From Chromatiaceae bacterium (lineage in GTDB: Bacteria > Pseudomonadota > Gammaproteobacteria > Chromatiales > Chromatiaceae): a DNA stretch of 64,000 nucleotides. This document shows, one piece after another, positions 18,038 to 25,966 of the stretch (positions are counted from its first letter, which is position 1; each line of letters opens with the position of its first letter). The stretch spans positions 124,001-188,000 of the forward strand of contig JACKMX010000004.1 of NCBI GenBank assembly GCA_024235175.1. The letters run 5' to 3'. Made by a program: the position numbers and the translations under genes. The notes below the pieces were generated by a model. That model saw nothing but the letters and a program-made list of their open reading frames with translations. It was not told where the DNA came from and did no database searches.

Positions 18038-19051
18038 TCACTCCGATAGCCGGTTCATCAACTCCTGAAGACGGTTGGATTTTTTTATCCCCAGCCATTT
18101 TTCAAGCTTGATTGCATAGTTACCGTCGGACACTCCAAGCCGTCCGTTGAAAATCGGGATACCGGATGCCATTACATTGACGGTTTCCGGAAGCTCAAGG
18201 GGAATGATGTCCCCGACGGAGAGCCTGGCAAGTTCACGCATCGTGAGCTCGGTTTCAGTCAGCACACTGTTGATCTCCACTTTTGCCGACATCAGCTCAT
18301 CCTTCAGCGCCTGCGCCCAGCGCTCGTCCTTTTCTCCCCGGTCGCTCTGAACTCCCGCATCCAGCAGTTCACGAATCGGCTCAACCATCGAATAAGGCAG
18401 ACAGATATGCATGTCTCCACCGCCCGATTCCAGGTCGATATGAAAAGTGGTGACCACCACCACCTCGGATGGGCTGACGATATTGGCAAACTGCGGATTG
18501 ACCTCGGAGCCGACATATTCGAATTGCAGCGCCAGGATTGGCTTCCATGCCTCCTTCAAATCATGGAATGCCAGGTTCAGCAGCATCCTCACCACTCGAA
18601 GTTCGGTGGGGGTAAAATCCCGGCCCTCGATCTTGGTATGAAAACGGCCGCTGCCGCCGAAAAAATTGTCCACCACACTGAATACCAGCTTGGGATCGAG
18701 CACGCATAACCCCTTTCCGCGCAGCGGAGGAACACGCACGAGATTCAGACTGGTGGGGACGAAAAGGCTGTGGACGAACTCTGAGAATTTCAGCATCTGC
18801 ACACCGGAAACCGCAATATCCGCGGTGCGGCGCAGCATATTAAAAAGGCTTGTCCGATAGTAGCGCGCGAACCGTTCATTGATCATCTCCAGCGTTGGCA
18901 GGCGCCCACGAACGATACGGTCCTGGCTGGCGAAATCGTAGGAGCGGGCAACGCCGTCAAAGTCATCACCCTCCGTCTCGACATCGCCGCTGTCTACGCC
19001 GTGCAGCAGTGCGTCGATTTCGTCCTGGGAAAGGAGGTCATTGACCGACAT
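18038..19051 (-). CDS. fliM: Flagellar motor switch protein FliM
   Basis: 337 residues. The N-terminal peptide LLSQDEIDALLHGV is the CheY-P docking site. The middle domain contains RGRLPTLEMINERFARYYRT and the conserved GGSGRFHTKIEGRDFTPTE, and the C-terminal SpoA domain carries GDIIPLELPETVNVMASG. FliM links rotor direction to CheY-P. It starts 3 bases after fliL, whose overlapping arrangement is standard. Confidence 0.96.
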   Translation of the reverse strand: MSVNDLLSQDEIDALLHGVDSGDVETEGDDFDGVARSYDFASQDRIVRGRLPTLEMINERFARYYRTSLFNMLRRTADIAVSGVQMLKFSEFVHSLFVPTSLNLVRVPPLRGKGLCVLDPKLVFSVVDNFFGGSGRFHTKIEGRDFTPTELRVVRMLLNLAFHDLKEAWKPILALQFEYVGSEVNPQFANIVSPSEVVVVTTFHIDLESGGGDMHICLPYSMVEPIRELLDAGVQSDRGEKDERWAQALKDELMSAKVEINSVLTETELTMRELARLSVGDIIPLELPETVNVMASGIPIFNGRLGVSDGNYAIKLEKWLGIKKSNRLQELMNRLSE

Positions 19052-19054
19052 GGT

Positions 19055-19570
19055 TCATTGCATCACGAACGAGGTAAAATAGACGGCTTCCACCGCACCG
19101 GCACCACCTTGGTCTTTTATGATCTTGTTCAGCTGTTCCATCACCTCCGACTGCAGCTTCACTTTGCCGTCGCGGGTAGCCAGTTCCTGATCGGTGTGAG
19201 ATCCGAAGAGATTAAGCAGAGCATGACGAATCATAGGGTCGTTGCGCTGCACGAAATCAATGGTTTCCTGCTCCCTCGCCATCACCTGAACACTGGTTTG
19301 CAACAGTTTGGCCTTGCCGCCCTCCGGCAGGTTGACCACAAAGACAGGGTCCATTGGATGATAGATCGCGGGCAGCTGCTCCTTGCTCTCCTTGGCCGGC
19401 TGATCCGCCACCTCGGCATCATCGCCTCCGAGCAGAAACCAACCTACACCCAGCCCACCACCGACCAGCACAAGCAAGGCGATCGCAACTATGATAATGA
19501 GTTTCTTTTTGGACCCTTTCCCCTGCTCGATGCCAAGATCAAGATCCTCGTCAGGTTTCTTTTTTGCCAT
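19055..19570 (-). CDS. fliL: Flagellar basal body-associated protein FliL
   Basis: 171 residues with a Lys-rich cytoplasmic start, one membrane helix (LIIIVAIALLVLVGGGLGVGWF) and a periplasmic stomatin-like FliL domain (MDPVFVVNLPEGGKAKLLQT; NLFGSHTDQELATRDGK). FliL associates with stators and supports torque. It is the first visible gene of the fliLMNOPQR-flhBA run, so the promoter should lie in the 313-base gap upstream. Confidence 0.94.
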   Translation of the reverse strand: MAKKKPDEDLDLGIEQGKGSKKKLIIIVAIALLVLVGGGLGVGWFLLGGDDAEVADQPAKESKEQLPAIYHPMDPVFVVNLPEGGKAKLLQTSVQVMAREQETIDFVQRNDPMIRHALLNLFGSHTDQELATRDGKVKLQSEVMEQLNKIIKDQGGAGAVEAVYFTSFVMQ

Positions 19571-19883
19571 GTCACTTCCTGAAATCCAATATCTCTCCCT
19601 GCTCAGGAAGCAATAGGCATGCCATTCTTTTTTTATCTGGTATTAACCTGGAATTACAATAAGTTAGATTTTTTTGATTTTGAGGCGACGAAGATTTGAC
19701 GGGGCAGCGATCGCTGACTTGGCAATTTCCCGGCAGCTGCGCACAGCCGGAAAAAGAGTAAACCTGCACAAAGCCACCATTTTTAACCTTTGTGTACTTT
19801 GTGCCTCTGCGAGAGAGTTGTCAGAAGATTTTCCAAAGCTTGAAGATTGCTGAGCTTCGGAGGTAATCAGGCAGATTTTTATA
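19571..19883. other. Gene-free gap upstream of fliL, with a REP-like stretch
   Basis: No supported gene is present. Near 19775-19818 lies the sequence TTAACCTTTGTGTACTTTGTG, a shape that recurs as a short dispersed intergenic repeat in many environmental genomes (recollection, not searched). A 12-base palindrome CAGCGATCGCTG lies near 19706. An exact sigma-54 promoter (GG-N10-GC) for fliL was sought and not found. Confidence 0.4.
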
Positions 19884-20258
19884 TCAGATTTCGTTGACCG
19901 GGGCTGGCAGCTTGTTTCCGGTCTTTGCAGCATCATCCTCGCTGCCGGTAAGCTCTTTTGCCTTGTCCCATGCATCCTTGCCAATCTCTTTGGTTCCATC
20001 CCACACCTCCCCTGACTTCTGCTTGGTGGCATCCCAGATCTCTGATGATTTCTGTTTGGTGCTGTCCCAAACCTCGACAGAGCCCTCCTTGGTGGCATCC
20101 CAGGCGCTGGCCCCCGCTTTTTTGGCGCTGTCCCATGCTTCACCCGTATAGGTTTTGGTCTTCTCCCAGGAGCTGGGACTCTTCTCATCGGACTGGGCAA
20201 TCGGAGTAAACAGTATCGTCAGTATGATGAGTGCAAAGGATAAGAACGAATGATTCAT
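19884..20258 (-). CDS. Exported protein with Trp-anchored 11-residue repeats
   Basis: 124 residues with a clear signal peptide (hydrophobic residues 5-21, likely cut after AQS). The body is seven consecutive 11-residue units, each starting with Trp at residues 31, 42, 53, 64, 75, 86 and 97. The pattern is WD-x-(T/A)-K-x4-(E/x)-x, for example WDATKQKSGEV. The spacing of exactly 11 and the charged character recall group 3 LEA-type 11-mers or right-handed coiled coils, though the regular Trp is unlike them. GGAGG lies 6 bases before the ATG. It stands alone between the flagellar and hydrogenase blocks on the minus strand. No known function could be recognised. A periplasmic stress or lipid-surface-binding role is only inference. 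Confidence 0.8.
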   Translation of the reverse strand: MNHSFLSFALIILTILFTPIAQSDEKSPSSWEKTKTYTGEAWDSAKKAGASAWDATKEGSVEVWDSTKQKSSEIWDATKQKSGEVWDGTKEIGKDAWDKAKELTGSEDDAAKTGNKLPAPVNEI

Positions 20259-20313
20259 TGGGCACCTCCAAATGGATTATGCTGGCATTACGACCTGACC
20301 ATACAGGCAAAGT

Positions 20314-20817
20314 TCACATCCGGTTGCACAAATGTGATCTCTCCTTCAATTCAGCATCAACTTCCATCCGCTCTCTCAGCAACTCTGTCAGATAGGTAAA
20401 AGCCGCACTCAAATTCAACTCTGCCTGTGCAGAGAGTGATTCACAGAAGGGCTCAAACTCATAGCCGCGAATGGCCAGAATGCTGGCCCTGGTCCTGGCT
20501 CCGAACAGCGTGCGGGCAAGGTGGATCAACGCTTCGGGCGATATACTGTGGGTATCCAGCCTGTTCGGTGTCAACGATTCCGGCAGTGTAAAGTGCAGGT
20601 AGGGCGGCTTCACATCCAGAGAGGCATCCACAAAAATCACCTGTTCAAAATGGCCTATGTCCATGGCATCTTCAACGCAGAGCTGGTAGTCGACTCTGGT
20701 TTCCAGATTGTGCAGCGCCAGCGCATCGATCCGCTCAATCAATGCCGGACCCAGTCCATCGTCGCCGCGCGCCGGGTTACCGTACCCCAGAAGCAGAATA
20801 CGCTCTCTACCGGCCAT
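20314..20817 (-). CDS. hoxW: Hydrogenase maturation endopeptidase (HoxW/HycI family)
   Basis: 167 residues. The N-terminal LLLGYGNPARGDDGLGPAL carries the conserved Asp that recognises the Ni site, with a second acidic position in VIFVDASLDV and a His in NRLDTHSISPEAL. Enzymes of this family cut the C-terminal peptide off the [NiFe] large subunit after Ni insertion. Its 11-base overlap with hoxH indicates that HoxH, which retains a 27-residue C-terminal extension, is its substrate. No hyp maturation genes are in the window. The name HoxW is used by analogy with the soluble hydrogenase operon. Confidence 0.88.
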   Translation of the reverse strand: MAGRERILLLGYGNPARGDDGLGPALIERIDALALHNLETRVDYQLCVEDAMDIGHFEQVIFVDASLDVKPPYLHFTLPESLTPNRLDTHSISPEALIHLARTLFGARTRASILAIRGYEFEPFCESLSAQAELNLSAAFTYLTELLRERMEVDAELKERSHLCNRM

Positions 20818-22249
20818 CCTTTAAACGCCGATCCAGCAGTTGACCCGCGGCATCGTACAGCGCCACATCAAGCGGCATCTGACCCAGCGCATGGGTGGCA
20901 CAGGAGAGGCAGGGATCGTAGGCGCGCACCGCAACCTCTATCTGATTCAGCATCCCTTCCGTGATCGTCTTCTGGCCAGAGAGGTGCGCCTTGGCCACCT
21001 GGGTGACCGCACGGTTCATCGCCTCGTTGTTGTTGGTGGTGGAGACGATGAGATTGCAGAAAGTGACCTGATCGTTCTCATCCACACGATAATGGTGAAA
21101 CAGGGTGCCACGAGGCGCTTCGATGACGCCTATCCCCTCCTCCCGGCGCTGGCCGCGGAGCAGCAGTTCGCTCCCCTGCAGATCAGGGTCATGCAGCAGA
21201 TGACGGATCTTCTCCACACAGTGCAGAACCTCGATCATGCGCGCCCAGTGGTAGGCGAGCGACATCTGATTCGGACGGCCTCCGGAGAAGGCCCGGAACG
21301 CCTGGTGGGCCTCATCCGCCAGCGGCGTATCGATAAATCCCGCTGTATTCATCCTTGACAGTGGCCCGACACGATACCAGCCATCCAGATTGCCGCGCCG
21401 TTTGATGAACGGGAACTTCATATATGACCAGGAGCGTACCTCCTCCATCAGGTAGTCGTTGAAATTCCGATAGTCCACCTGATCGAATATCACGTTGCCC
21501 GATGCGTCTATCGCCCTGAGCACACCGTGATAGAGATCCATGGCGCCATCCTCCCGCACCAGGGAGATATGGCTGGAGTTGAAGGTAGCGAACTGCTGCA
21601 GCAGCGGCAGGTGATCGACGCAATATCCTTCGGCAATCGAGACGGCTTCCTGCGCCCATTCAATCATCTGCTCTATCTCTTGCAGCAGGTGGTCGCGTTC
21701 AGCCAGGCTGAGGTTCTTGTTCACTCCACCCGGAATGGCGCTGGTACCGTGAATTTTTTTACCGGCGGTGGCCCGAATCACCTCCTGCCCGAACTTGCGC
21801 ATCTTGATACCCTTGACCGCCAGATCGGGGTAAGCCTGAATAATGCCGAATATATTGCGTTTATCGACATTGCTGTCGAAGCCGAACAGCAGATCCGGAG
21901 AGCTGAGGTGAAAAAAGTGCAGCACGTTGCTCTGCATAATCTGCCCATAATGCATCAGCCGCCGCATCTTCTCCGCGGTCGGGGTCAGGCGGTCCACTCC
22001 CACGATATTATCCATCGCCTTGGAGGCAGCCAGATGATGACTGACCGGACAGATGCCGCACAGCCGCTGCACGATTACCGGCACTTCCCAGTAGAGCCGC
22101 CCAAGAATGAACCGCTCGAATCCACGGAACTCCACTATATGCAGTCTGGCCTCGTCCACATTGTTGTTATCGTCCAGATGAACGGTGACCTTGCCGTGGC
22201 CCTCCACCCGGGTCAGGGGATCGATCTCGATAACGCGTGTTTTAGCCAT
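20807..22249 (-). CDS. hoxH: NAD-reducing hydrogenase large subunit HoxH
   Basis: 480 residues, the usual length for soluble HoxH. The four Cys ligands of the NiFe centre are present in RLCGICPVSHHLAAS near residue 60 and DPCLSCATH near the C-terminus. The cleavable tail ALGQMPLDVALYD... of 27 residues follows the His. The N-terminus RVIEIDPLTRVEGHGKVTV is typical of group 3 [NiFe] hydrogenases. It oxidises H2 or evolves it, feeding electrons through HoxY to HoxFU and NAD. A 177-base gap with an inverted repeat separates it from hoxY upstream, which is unusual in an otherwise overlapping operon. Confidence 0.95.
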   Translation of the reverse strand: MAKTRVIEIDPLTRVEGHGKVTVHLDDNNNVDEARLHIVEFRGFERFILGRLYWEVPVIVQRLCGICPVSHHLAASKAMDNIVGVDRLTPTAEKMRRLMHYGQIMQSNVLHFFHLSSPDLLFGFDSNVDKRNIFGIIQAYPDLAVKGIKMRKFGQEVIRATAGKKIHGTSAIPGGVNKNLSLAERDHLLQEIEQMIEWAQEAVSIAEGYCVDHLPLLQQFATFNSSHISLVREDGAMDLYHGVLRAIDASGNVIFDQVDYRNFNDYLMEEVRSWSYMKFPFIKRRGNLDGWYRVGPLSRMNTAGFIDTPLADEAHQAFRAFSGGRPNQMSLAYHWARMIEVLHCVEKIRHLLHDPDLQGSELLLRGQRREEGIGVIEAPRGTLFHHYRVDENDQVTFCNLIVSTTNNNEAMNRAVTQVAKAHLSGQKTITEGMLNQIEVAVRAYDPCLSCATHALGQMPLDVALYDAAGQLLDRRLKDGR

Positions 22250-22307
22250 AACTCTCTAACCCGAAGATTTTATAAATTTGCGCCGATATCGCGCAGTATA
22301 TTGGTTT

Positions 22308-22373
22308 CACAAGGAAATTTCCGAAGGAGTGGCGTATCAGTGACCACGGCCGACTGAGGAAATATTTCTTGTG
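22308..22373. repeat. Imperfect inverted repeat in the hoxY-hoxH gap
   Basis: CACAAGGAAATTTCC at 22308-22322 is matched by GGAAATATTTCTTGTG at 22358-22373, with one or two bulges and a loop of about 35 bases. It has no T-run. It lies in the 177-base gap between hoxY and hoxH, where it could be an mRNA-stability or attenuation structure that sets their ratio. That role is inferred. Confidence 0.4.
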
Positions 22374-22426
22374 GCATCAAGAGACAAGCCAGTGCAAGCA
22401 TAATTTATGAAAGATTGACTAATACC

Positions 22427-22984
22427 TCAGTCATATCTGAGCTGTTCGTAGGTAAGCTCCACAGGTCTGCCTGCCAGCAGCGCCTTCAGCGTATTCCACA
22501 AGGTGTCGCCGGAAGGCGGGCAGCCGGGGATCTGATAATCGACTTTGACCACGTCCGCCAGCGTATACACCTTATCCAGCATCAAAGGTAGCGCCTCGTC
22601 GCTGGGGATACGGTTGCTAGGGTTATAGACCTTGTCACTGTTGAGATAAGCCGTCTCCAGGCATTCGCGCAGAGGGTCGTCCGAGTGCATGATGGCATTG
22701 CGCATCACCGGCAGCCCCCCCATCACCGCACATTGCCCAACGGCGACCAGCACGTCACAGTTGCGGCGAAACTCCTGCAGCGTATGCACGTTCTCTTCAT
22801 TGCAGCAGCCCCCCTCCACCAACCCGATATCACAGCGTCTGGTGAAGCGTTTGAGGTCATTCAGCGGAGAACGGTCAAAGTCGACCTGCTGCAAAAGTTC
22901 AAGCAGGCGCTCGTCTATATCCAACAGCGACATGTGGCAGCCGAAGCATCCCGCCAGGGAGACTGTGGCGATACGCTTCTTCAC
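22427..22984 (-). CDS. hoxY: NAD-reducing hydrogenase small subunit HoxY
   Basis: 185 residues. The proximal [4Fe-4S] ligands are visible as Cys13 and Cys16 in SLAGCFGCHMSLLD, another Cys in VAVGQCAVMGGLP and one in QIPGCPPSGDTLW. Short HoxY-type small subunits lack the extra ferredoxin-like domains of uptake hydrogenases. HoxY pairs with HoxH and passes electrons to the HoxFU diaphorase. It overlaps hoxU by 4 bases. Without a signal peptide it acts in the cytoplasm. Confidence 0.94.
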   Translation of the reverse strand: MKKRIATVSLAGCFGCHMSLLDIDERLLELLQQVDFDRSPLNDLKRFTRRCDIGLVEGGCCNEENVHTLQEFRRNCDVLVAVGQCAVMGGLPVMRNAIMHSDDPLRECLETAYLNSDKVYNPSNRIPSDEALPLMLDKVYTLADVVKVDYQIPGCPPSGDTLWNTLKALLAGRPVELTYEQLRYD

Positions 22985-23703
22985 GTCTTCTTCTCCTTTC
23001 CAGGCCCGACGCCCAGTGTGATCGGCCGCTTGTCGAACTGACGCTCTCCGATTGGTGCAAAAAAACCCTGCCCCTTCTGAATAATGCAGCCCACCGGACA
23101 GGTTGCGAGATCGATTGCCCGGTCTTTCAATTCGACATCGGTATCCGCCAGTCGGTTTCCATTTACGCCAACCCGCTTGTTAATTCCGCGTCCGACATAT
23201 TCGAAAACATGTTTTCCGTCTACATCCCGCGAAGCGCGGATGCAGCGGCCGCAAAGTATGCAGCGATTGGTATCCAGTACTATATCTGGATGGGATGCAT
23301 CCACCGGACGTACCGGCTGCAGATAGGGATACTTGGTCGCCTGGGTTATGCCGAGGCGATATCCCATTGCCTGCAGCTCACAGCGTCCGCTCGCCTCGCA
23401 GATGGGACAGAGGTGGTTGCCTTCATGATAGAGCATGCGCACCAGGTCGCGCCGGTATCCGAGGATCTCCTCAGTCTCGTTTTCCACCTGAGAACCCTCG
23501 ATTGCCGGCTGGGTGCAGGCCGAGACCACTCTGCCGTTCTGCTTTACCACGCAGACACGGCAGCTGCCCTGGGGTTCCAGTCCTTCGACATCACACAAAC
23601 GCGGAATGTAGACACCCGCATCATCCGCCGCCTGCATGATGCTCTGACCGCGCCTGGCTTCGATCTCCACACCGTCGATCTCAAACTTGAGGATTTTACT
23701 CAT
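22981..23703 (-). CDS. hoxU: NAD-reducing hydrogenase diaphorase subunit HoxU
   Basis: 240 residues homologous to the N-terminal part of NuoG. The [2Fe-2S] ligands are in CDVEGLEPQGSCRVC and VSACTQPAI. The His-Cys3 [4Fe-4S] site is HLCPICEASGRCEL. The C-terminal cluster ligands are in CILCGRCIRASRD and LATCPVGC. It bridges electron transfer between HoxF and the HoxYH hydrogenase module. The stop overlaps the hoxY start, and hoxF ends 21 bases upstream. Confidence 0.94.
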   Translation of the reverse strand: MSKILKFEIDGVEIEARRGQSIMQAADDAGVYIPRLCDVEGLEPQGSCRVCVVKQNGRVVSACTQPAIEGSQVENETEEILGYRRDLVRMLYHEGNHLCPICEASGRCELQAMGYRLGITQATKYPYLQPVRPVDASHPDIVLDTNRCILCGRCIRASRDVDGKHVFEYVGRGINKRVGVNGNRLADTDVELKDRAIDLATCPVGCIIQKGQGFFAPIGERQFDKRPITLGVGPGKEKKT

Positions 23704-23724
23704 GCTTCCTTTCCCGCCTGAAGG

Positions 23725-25545
23725 TCAGGTCTCGTCATAATTCGGGTCATAGATCATGGATCGCCGCTTGGCCAGTCGGCGTGACTCTTCCAGTGCACTC
23801 TGAATATCGAACGACGCCTGCACTCCGTCCCCATGCTCCTTGAGCAGTACAGCATAAACCAGCGGAAAATTCCGGATTGTGGAGAGCACCGGGTTGGGAG
23901 AGGTACGCCCCAGACCACAGCGGCTGGTCATGGATATGGTCTTGCCAAGCTCTTTGAGGTAGTCCAGGTCCTCCCTCTCACACAGGCCTCTTCTGACCTT
24001 TTCGATGCGTTTCCTGAGAAAGACGTTACCCACTCTGCAGGGAGTGCAGTAGCCGCAGCTCTCCTCAATAAAAAATTCGAGAAAATAGTCGACTATCTCC
24101 AGGATATTTCGATGCAGAGAGAAGACCATCACCGAACCTCCGGTCGGAAGATCCTCCAGACAGAGCCTGCGGTCGAACTGGCCCATGTTGATCATCTCCC
24201 CGCTGGGACCGCCCACCTGCACCGCAGCCGCTTCCGCGGCATCCGCCCGCTCGAGAAGTTCCCTCACGGTGATGCCGAAGGGCAACTCGTAGACTCCCGG
24301 CCTGGCGCAGTCGCCGCTGACGCTGAACAGCTTGGTGCCGGTGCTTTTACCGGTGCCGAAGCCACCGAACCAGGCACCTCCCCGGTCCATGATGCGGGAG
24401 ACGCAACAGAAGGTCTCCACATTGTCGACCACTGTCGGAAAGCCGAGATATCCCGATTCCACCGGAAACGGGGGCCGGTTCTTGGGCTCACCGCGCAACC
24501 CTTCACAGGAGCTTATCAGCGCGCTCTCTTCACCGCAGATGTAAGCGCCTGCGCCCATCTGGATACGGATATCGAACTCGAAGCCCTGTTTGCCGCTTAT
24601 ATCTCTTCCCAGCAACCCCTGTTCGCGCCGTGCCTGAAGCACAGATTCCAGGTACGCCCGCAGATATCCATACTCAGCGCGCAGGTAGATAATCCCTGCC
24701 GAGCTGCCAATGGCAAACGCCGCAATGGTCATACCCTCAACCATCAGATCGGCGCGTTCGGTCAGCAGCACCCTGTCTTTGAATGTCCCCGGCTCTCCTT
24801 CATCCGCATTGCAGATAACATATCGTTGCTGTGCCGGTGTGTCGGCCGCAACGCGCCATTTTCTGCCTGTCGGAAACCCAGCCCCGCCGCGGCCGGTAAG
24901 TCCGGACTCTTCCAGCTCATCCAGAATTTTCCGGGGTTGGAGCAGCAGGCAGCCGTGCAATCCTGCATTGGCGGGCACCTGACACAGCAGTACTTCGCCT
25001 GCATGCCTGATATTGTTGCTGACTTCAGCCCTGATCAGAGGATGGCCGTTGTTGCCGTCCCCATGTGCGGTGACCAGACCCTCTGGCCGGACACCCGCTT
25101 TCAAACTGGAGCAGATGTGACGAACCTTTTCGGGGCTCAGACAGGTGACGATTGTCTGATCGATCATTGCAGCGGGCGCCTGGTCACTCATCCCCAGAAA
25201 GGGAGTCTGTTCCAGGGAGAAGCGGCCGTCTGCCGAGGTCTCTCCGACAGCAATACCCAGCTCCTCGGAAAAGATCTTCGCGATTTCACGCCCCCCGGCG
25301 TGACGGTCGACGATATCGCCGCACAAGCGGATAACGACATCACCTTTGATCTTGTCTGAGAAAAAGGAGTAGAAGGTGACCATGCCTTCAACTTCGACCC
25401 GGGTGATCCCCAGCTGGTCGGCAATCAACTCCATCGCCGCTGGTTCCACGCCTTTCAAATCGCGCTGAACATCCAGCAGTATATCCATCAATCGGCCAGG
25501 GTCGTTTGCGTAGCGCCGGCAAGCCGAAATTATGCGGCTATTCAT
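23725..25545 (-). CDS. hoxF: NAD-reducing hydrogenase diaphorase subunit HoxF (with fused HoxE-like domain)
   Basis: 606 residues from the ATG at 25545 (AGGAG 4-5 bases upstream). A longer reading to 25626 has no support. Residues of about 1-150 are a NuoE/HoxE-type thioredoxin fold. The NuoF-like part has the NAD site GRGGAGFPTGRKW, the FMN motif CNADEGEPGTFKDR, GAGAYICGEESAL and the [4Fe-4S] ligands ESCGYCTPCRVG. In the NuoE-like domain, three of the four expected [2Fe-2S] Cys positions are replaced (FLGMSDQAP where CLGxC is usual; Asp after IRLCGDIV), so that cluster is probably absent. HoxF accepts or donates hydride at NAD(H). This is the first gene of the hox operon, and no separate hoxE is present. 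Confidence 0.94.
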   Translation of the reverse strand: MNSRIISACRRYANDPGRLMDILLDVQRDLKGVEPAAMELIADQLGITRVEVEGMVTFYSFFSDKIKGDVVIRLCGDIVDRHAGGREIAKIFSEELGIAVGETSADGRFSLEQTPFLGMSDQAPAAMIDQTIVTCLSPEKVRHICSSLKAGVRPEGLVTAHGDGNNGHPLIRAEVSNNIRHAGEVLLCQVPANAGLHGCLLLQPRKILDELEESGLTGRGGAGFPTGRKWRVAADTPAQQRYVICNADEGEPGTFKDRVLLTERADLMVEGMTIAAFAIGSSAGIIYLRAEYGYLRAYLESVLQARREQGLLGRDISGKQGFEFDIRIQMGAGAYICGEESALISSCEGLRGEPKNRPPFPVESGYLGFPTVVDNVETFCCVSRIMDRGGAWFGGFGTGKSTGTKLFSVSGDCARPGVYELPFGITVRELLERADAAEAAAVQVGGPSGEMINMGQFDRRLCLEDLPTGGSVMVFSLHRNILEIVDYFLEFFIEESCGYCTPCRVGNVFLRKRIEKVRRGLCEREDLDYLKELGKTISMTSRCGLGRTSPNPVLSTIRNFPLVYAVLLKEHGDGVQASFDIQSALEESRRLAKRRSMIYDPNYDET

Positions 25546-25735
25546 ATTGCTCCTGTCGATCCATTTCAGCGAAGAGATGAGTAATCCAATTGCAGACAGC
25601 GGAAATCGACTGCTTCGCAGCGGCATCGCATCATTGTGAACTGGACACCTCGCTCAGGGTCATATTCAATATCCATTGAGTCGATAATCTGATGCCGCAG
25701 GCGTCAATGGTCAATAAAATAGTCAGGAGAAAGTG

Positions 25736-25918
25736 ATGCAAAGCAATATGGGTGGAATCGATCGCGCACTGCGCGCTGTGGTGGGTCTGGGTTTGATCGG
25801 TTGGGGTGTCAAGTCCGGCAACCCCTGGTTTTACATCGGTGTGATCCCACTGCTCACCGCACTCATATCCTGGTGTCCGGCGTATGTTCCTTTTGGTCTG
25901 AATACGAAAAAGCAGTGA
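25736..25918 (+). CDS. DUF2892 (YgaP-type membrane domain) protein
   Basis: 60 residues: MQSNMGGIDRALRAVVG at the start, then two hydrophobic segments with a closing WCPAYVPFGL. This is the DUF2892 inner-membrane pattern, whose Cys-Pro end is highly conserved. In some bacteria the same domain is fused to a rhodanese (YgaP), so a link to sulfur or nitrosothiol chemistry is possible here given the sulfur genes nearby, but unproven. AGGAG lies 6 bases before the ATG at 25736. It is divergent from hoxF and convergent with the permease gene. Confidence 0.85.
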   Translation: MQSNMGGIDRALRAVVGLGLIGWGVKSGNPWFYIGVIPLLTALISWCPAYVPFGLNTKKQ

Positions 25919-25925
25919 TAAATGC

Positions 25926-25959
25926 GGAGTGGCGCCGGTATTAAATCCGGCGCTGCTCC
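25926..25959. terminator. Hairpin between convergent genes
   Basis: Arms GGAGTGGCGCCGG (25926-25938) and CCGGCGCTGCTCC (25947-25959) pair in 11 of 13 positions with an 8-base loop. It lies in the 48-base gap between convergent genes and could stop transcription from both sides. There is no clear U-tract on either strand, so the call is moderate. Confidence 0.45.
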
Positions 25960-25966
25960 GGTAAGT

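Noticed and set aside
19704..19717. CAGCGATCGCTG palindrome as a cyanobacterial HIP1-type site
   Set aside because: A single occurrence in a gammaproteobacterial context carries no weight.
19571..19883. Sigma-54 promoter for fliL
   Set aside because: The nearest candidates have GG-N9-GC or GG-N12-GC spacing, not GG-N10-GC, so no promoter is claimed.
23833..25359. 508-residue plus-strand reading over hoxF
   Set aside because: Antisense shadow of hoxF, whose FMN, NAD and Fe-S motifs are intact.
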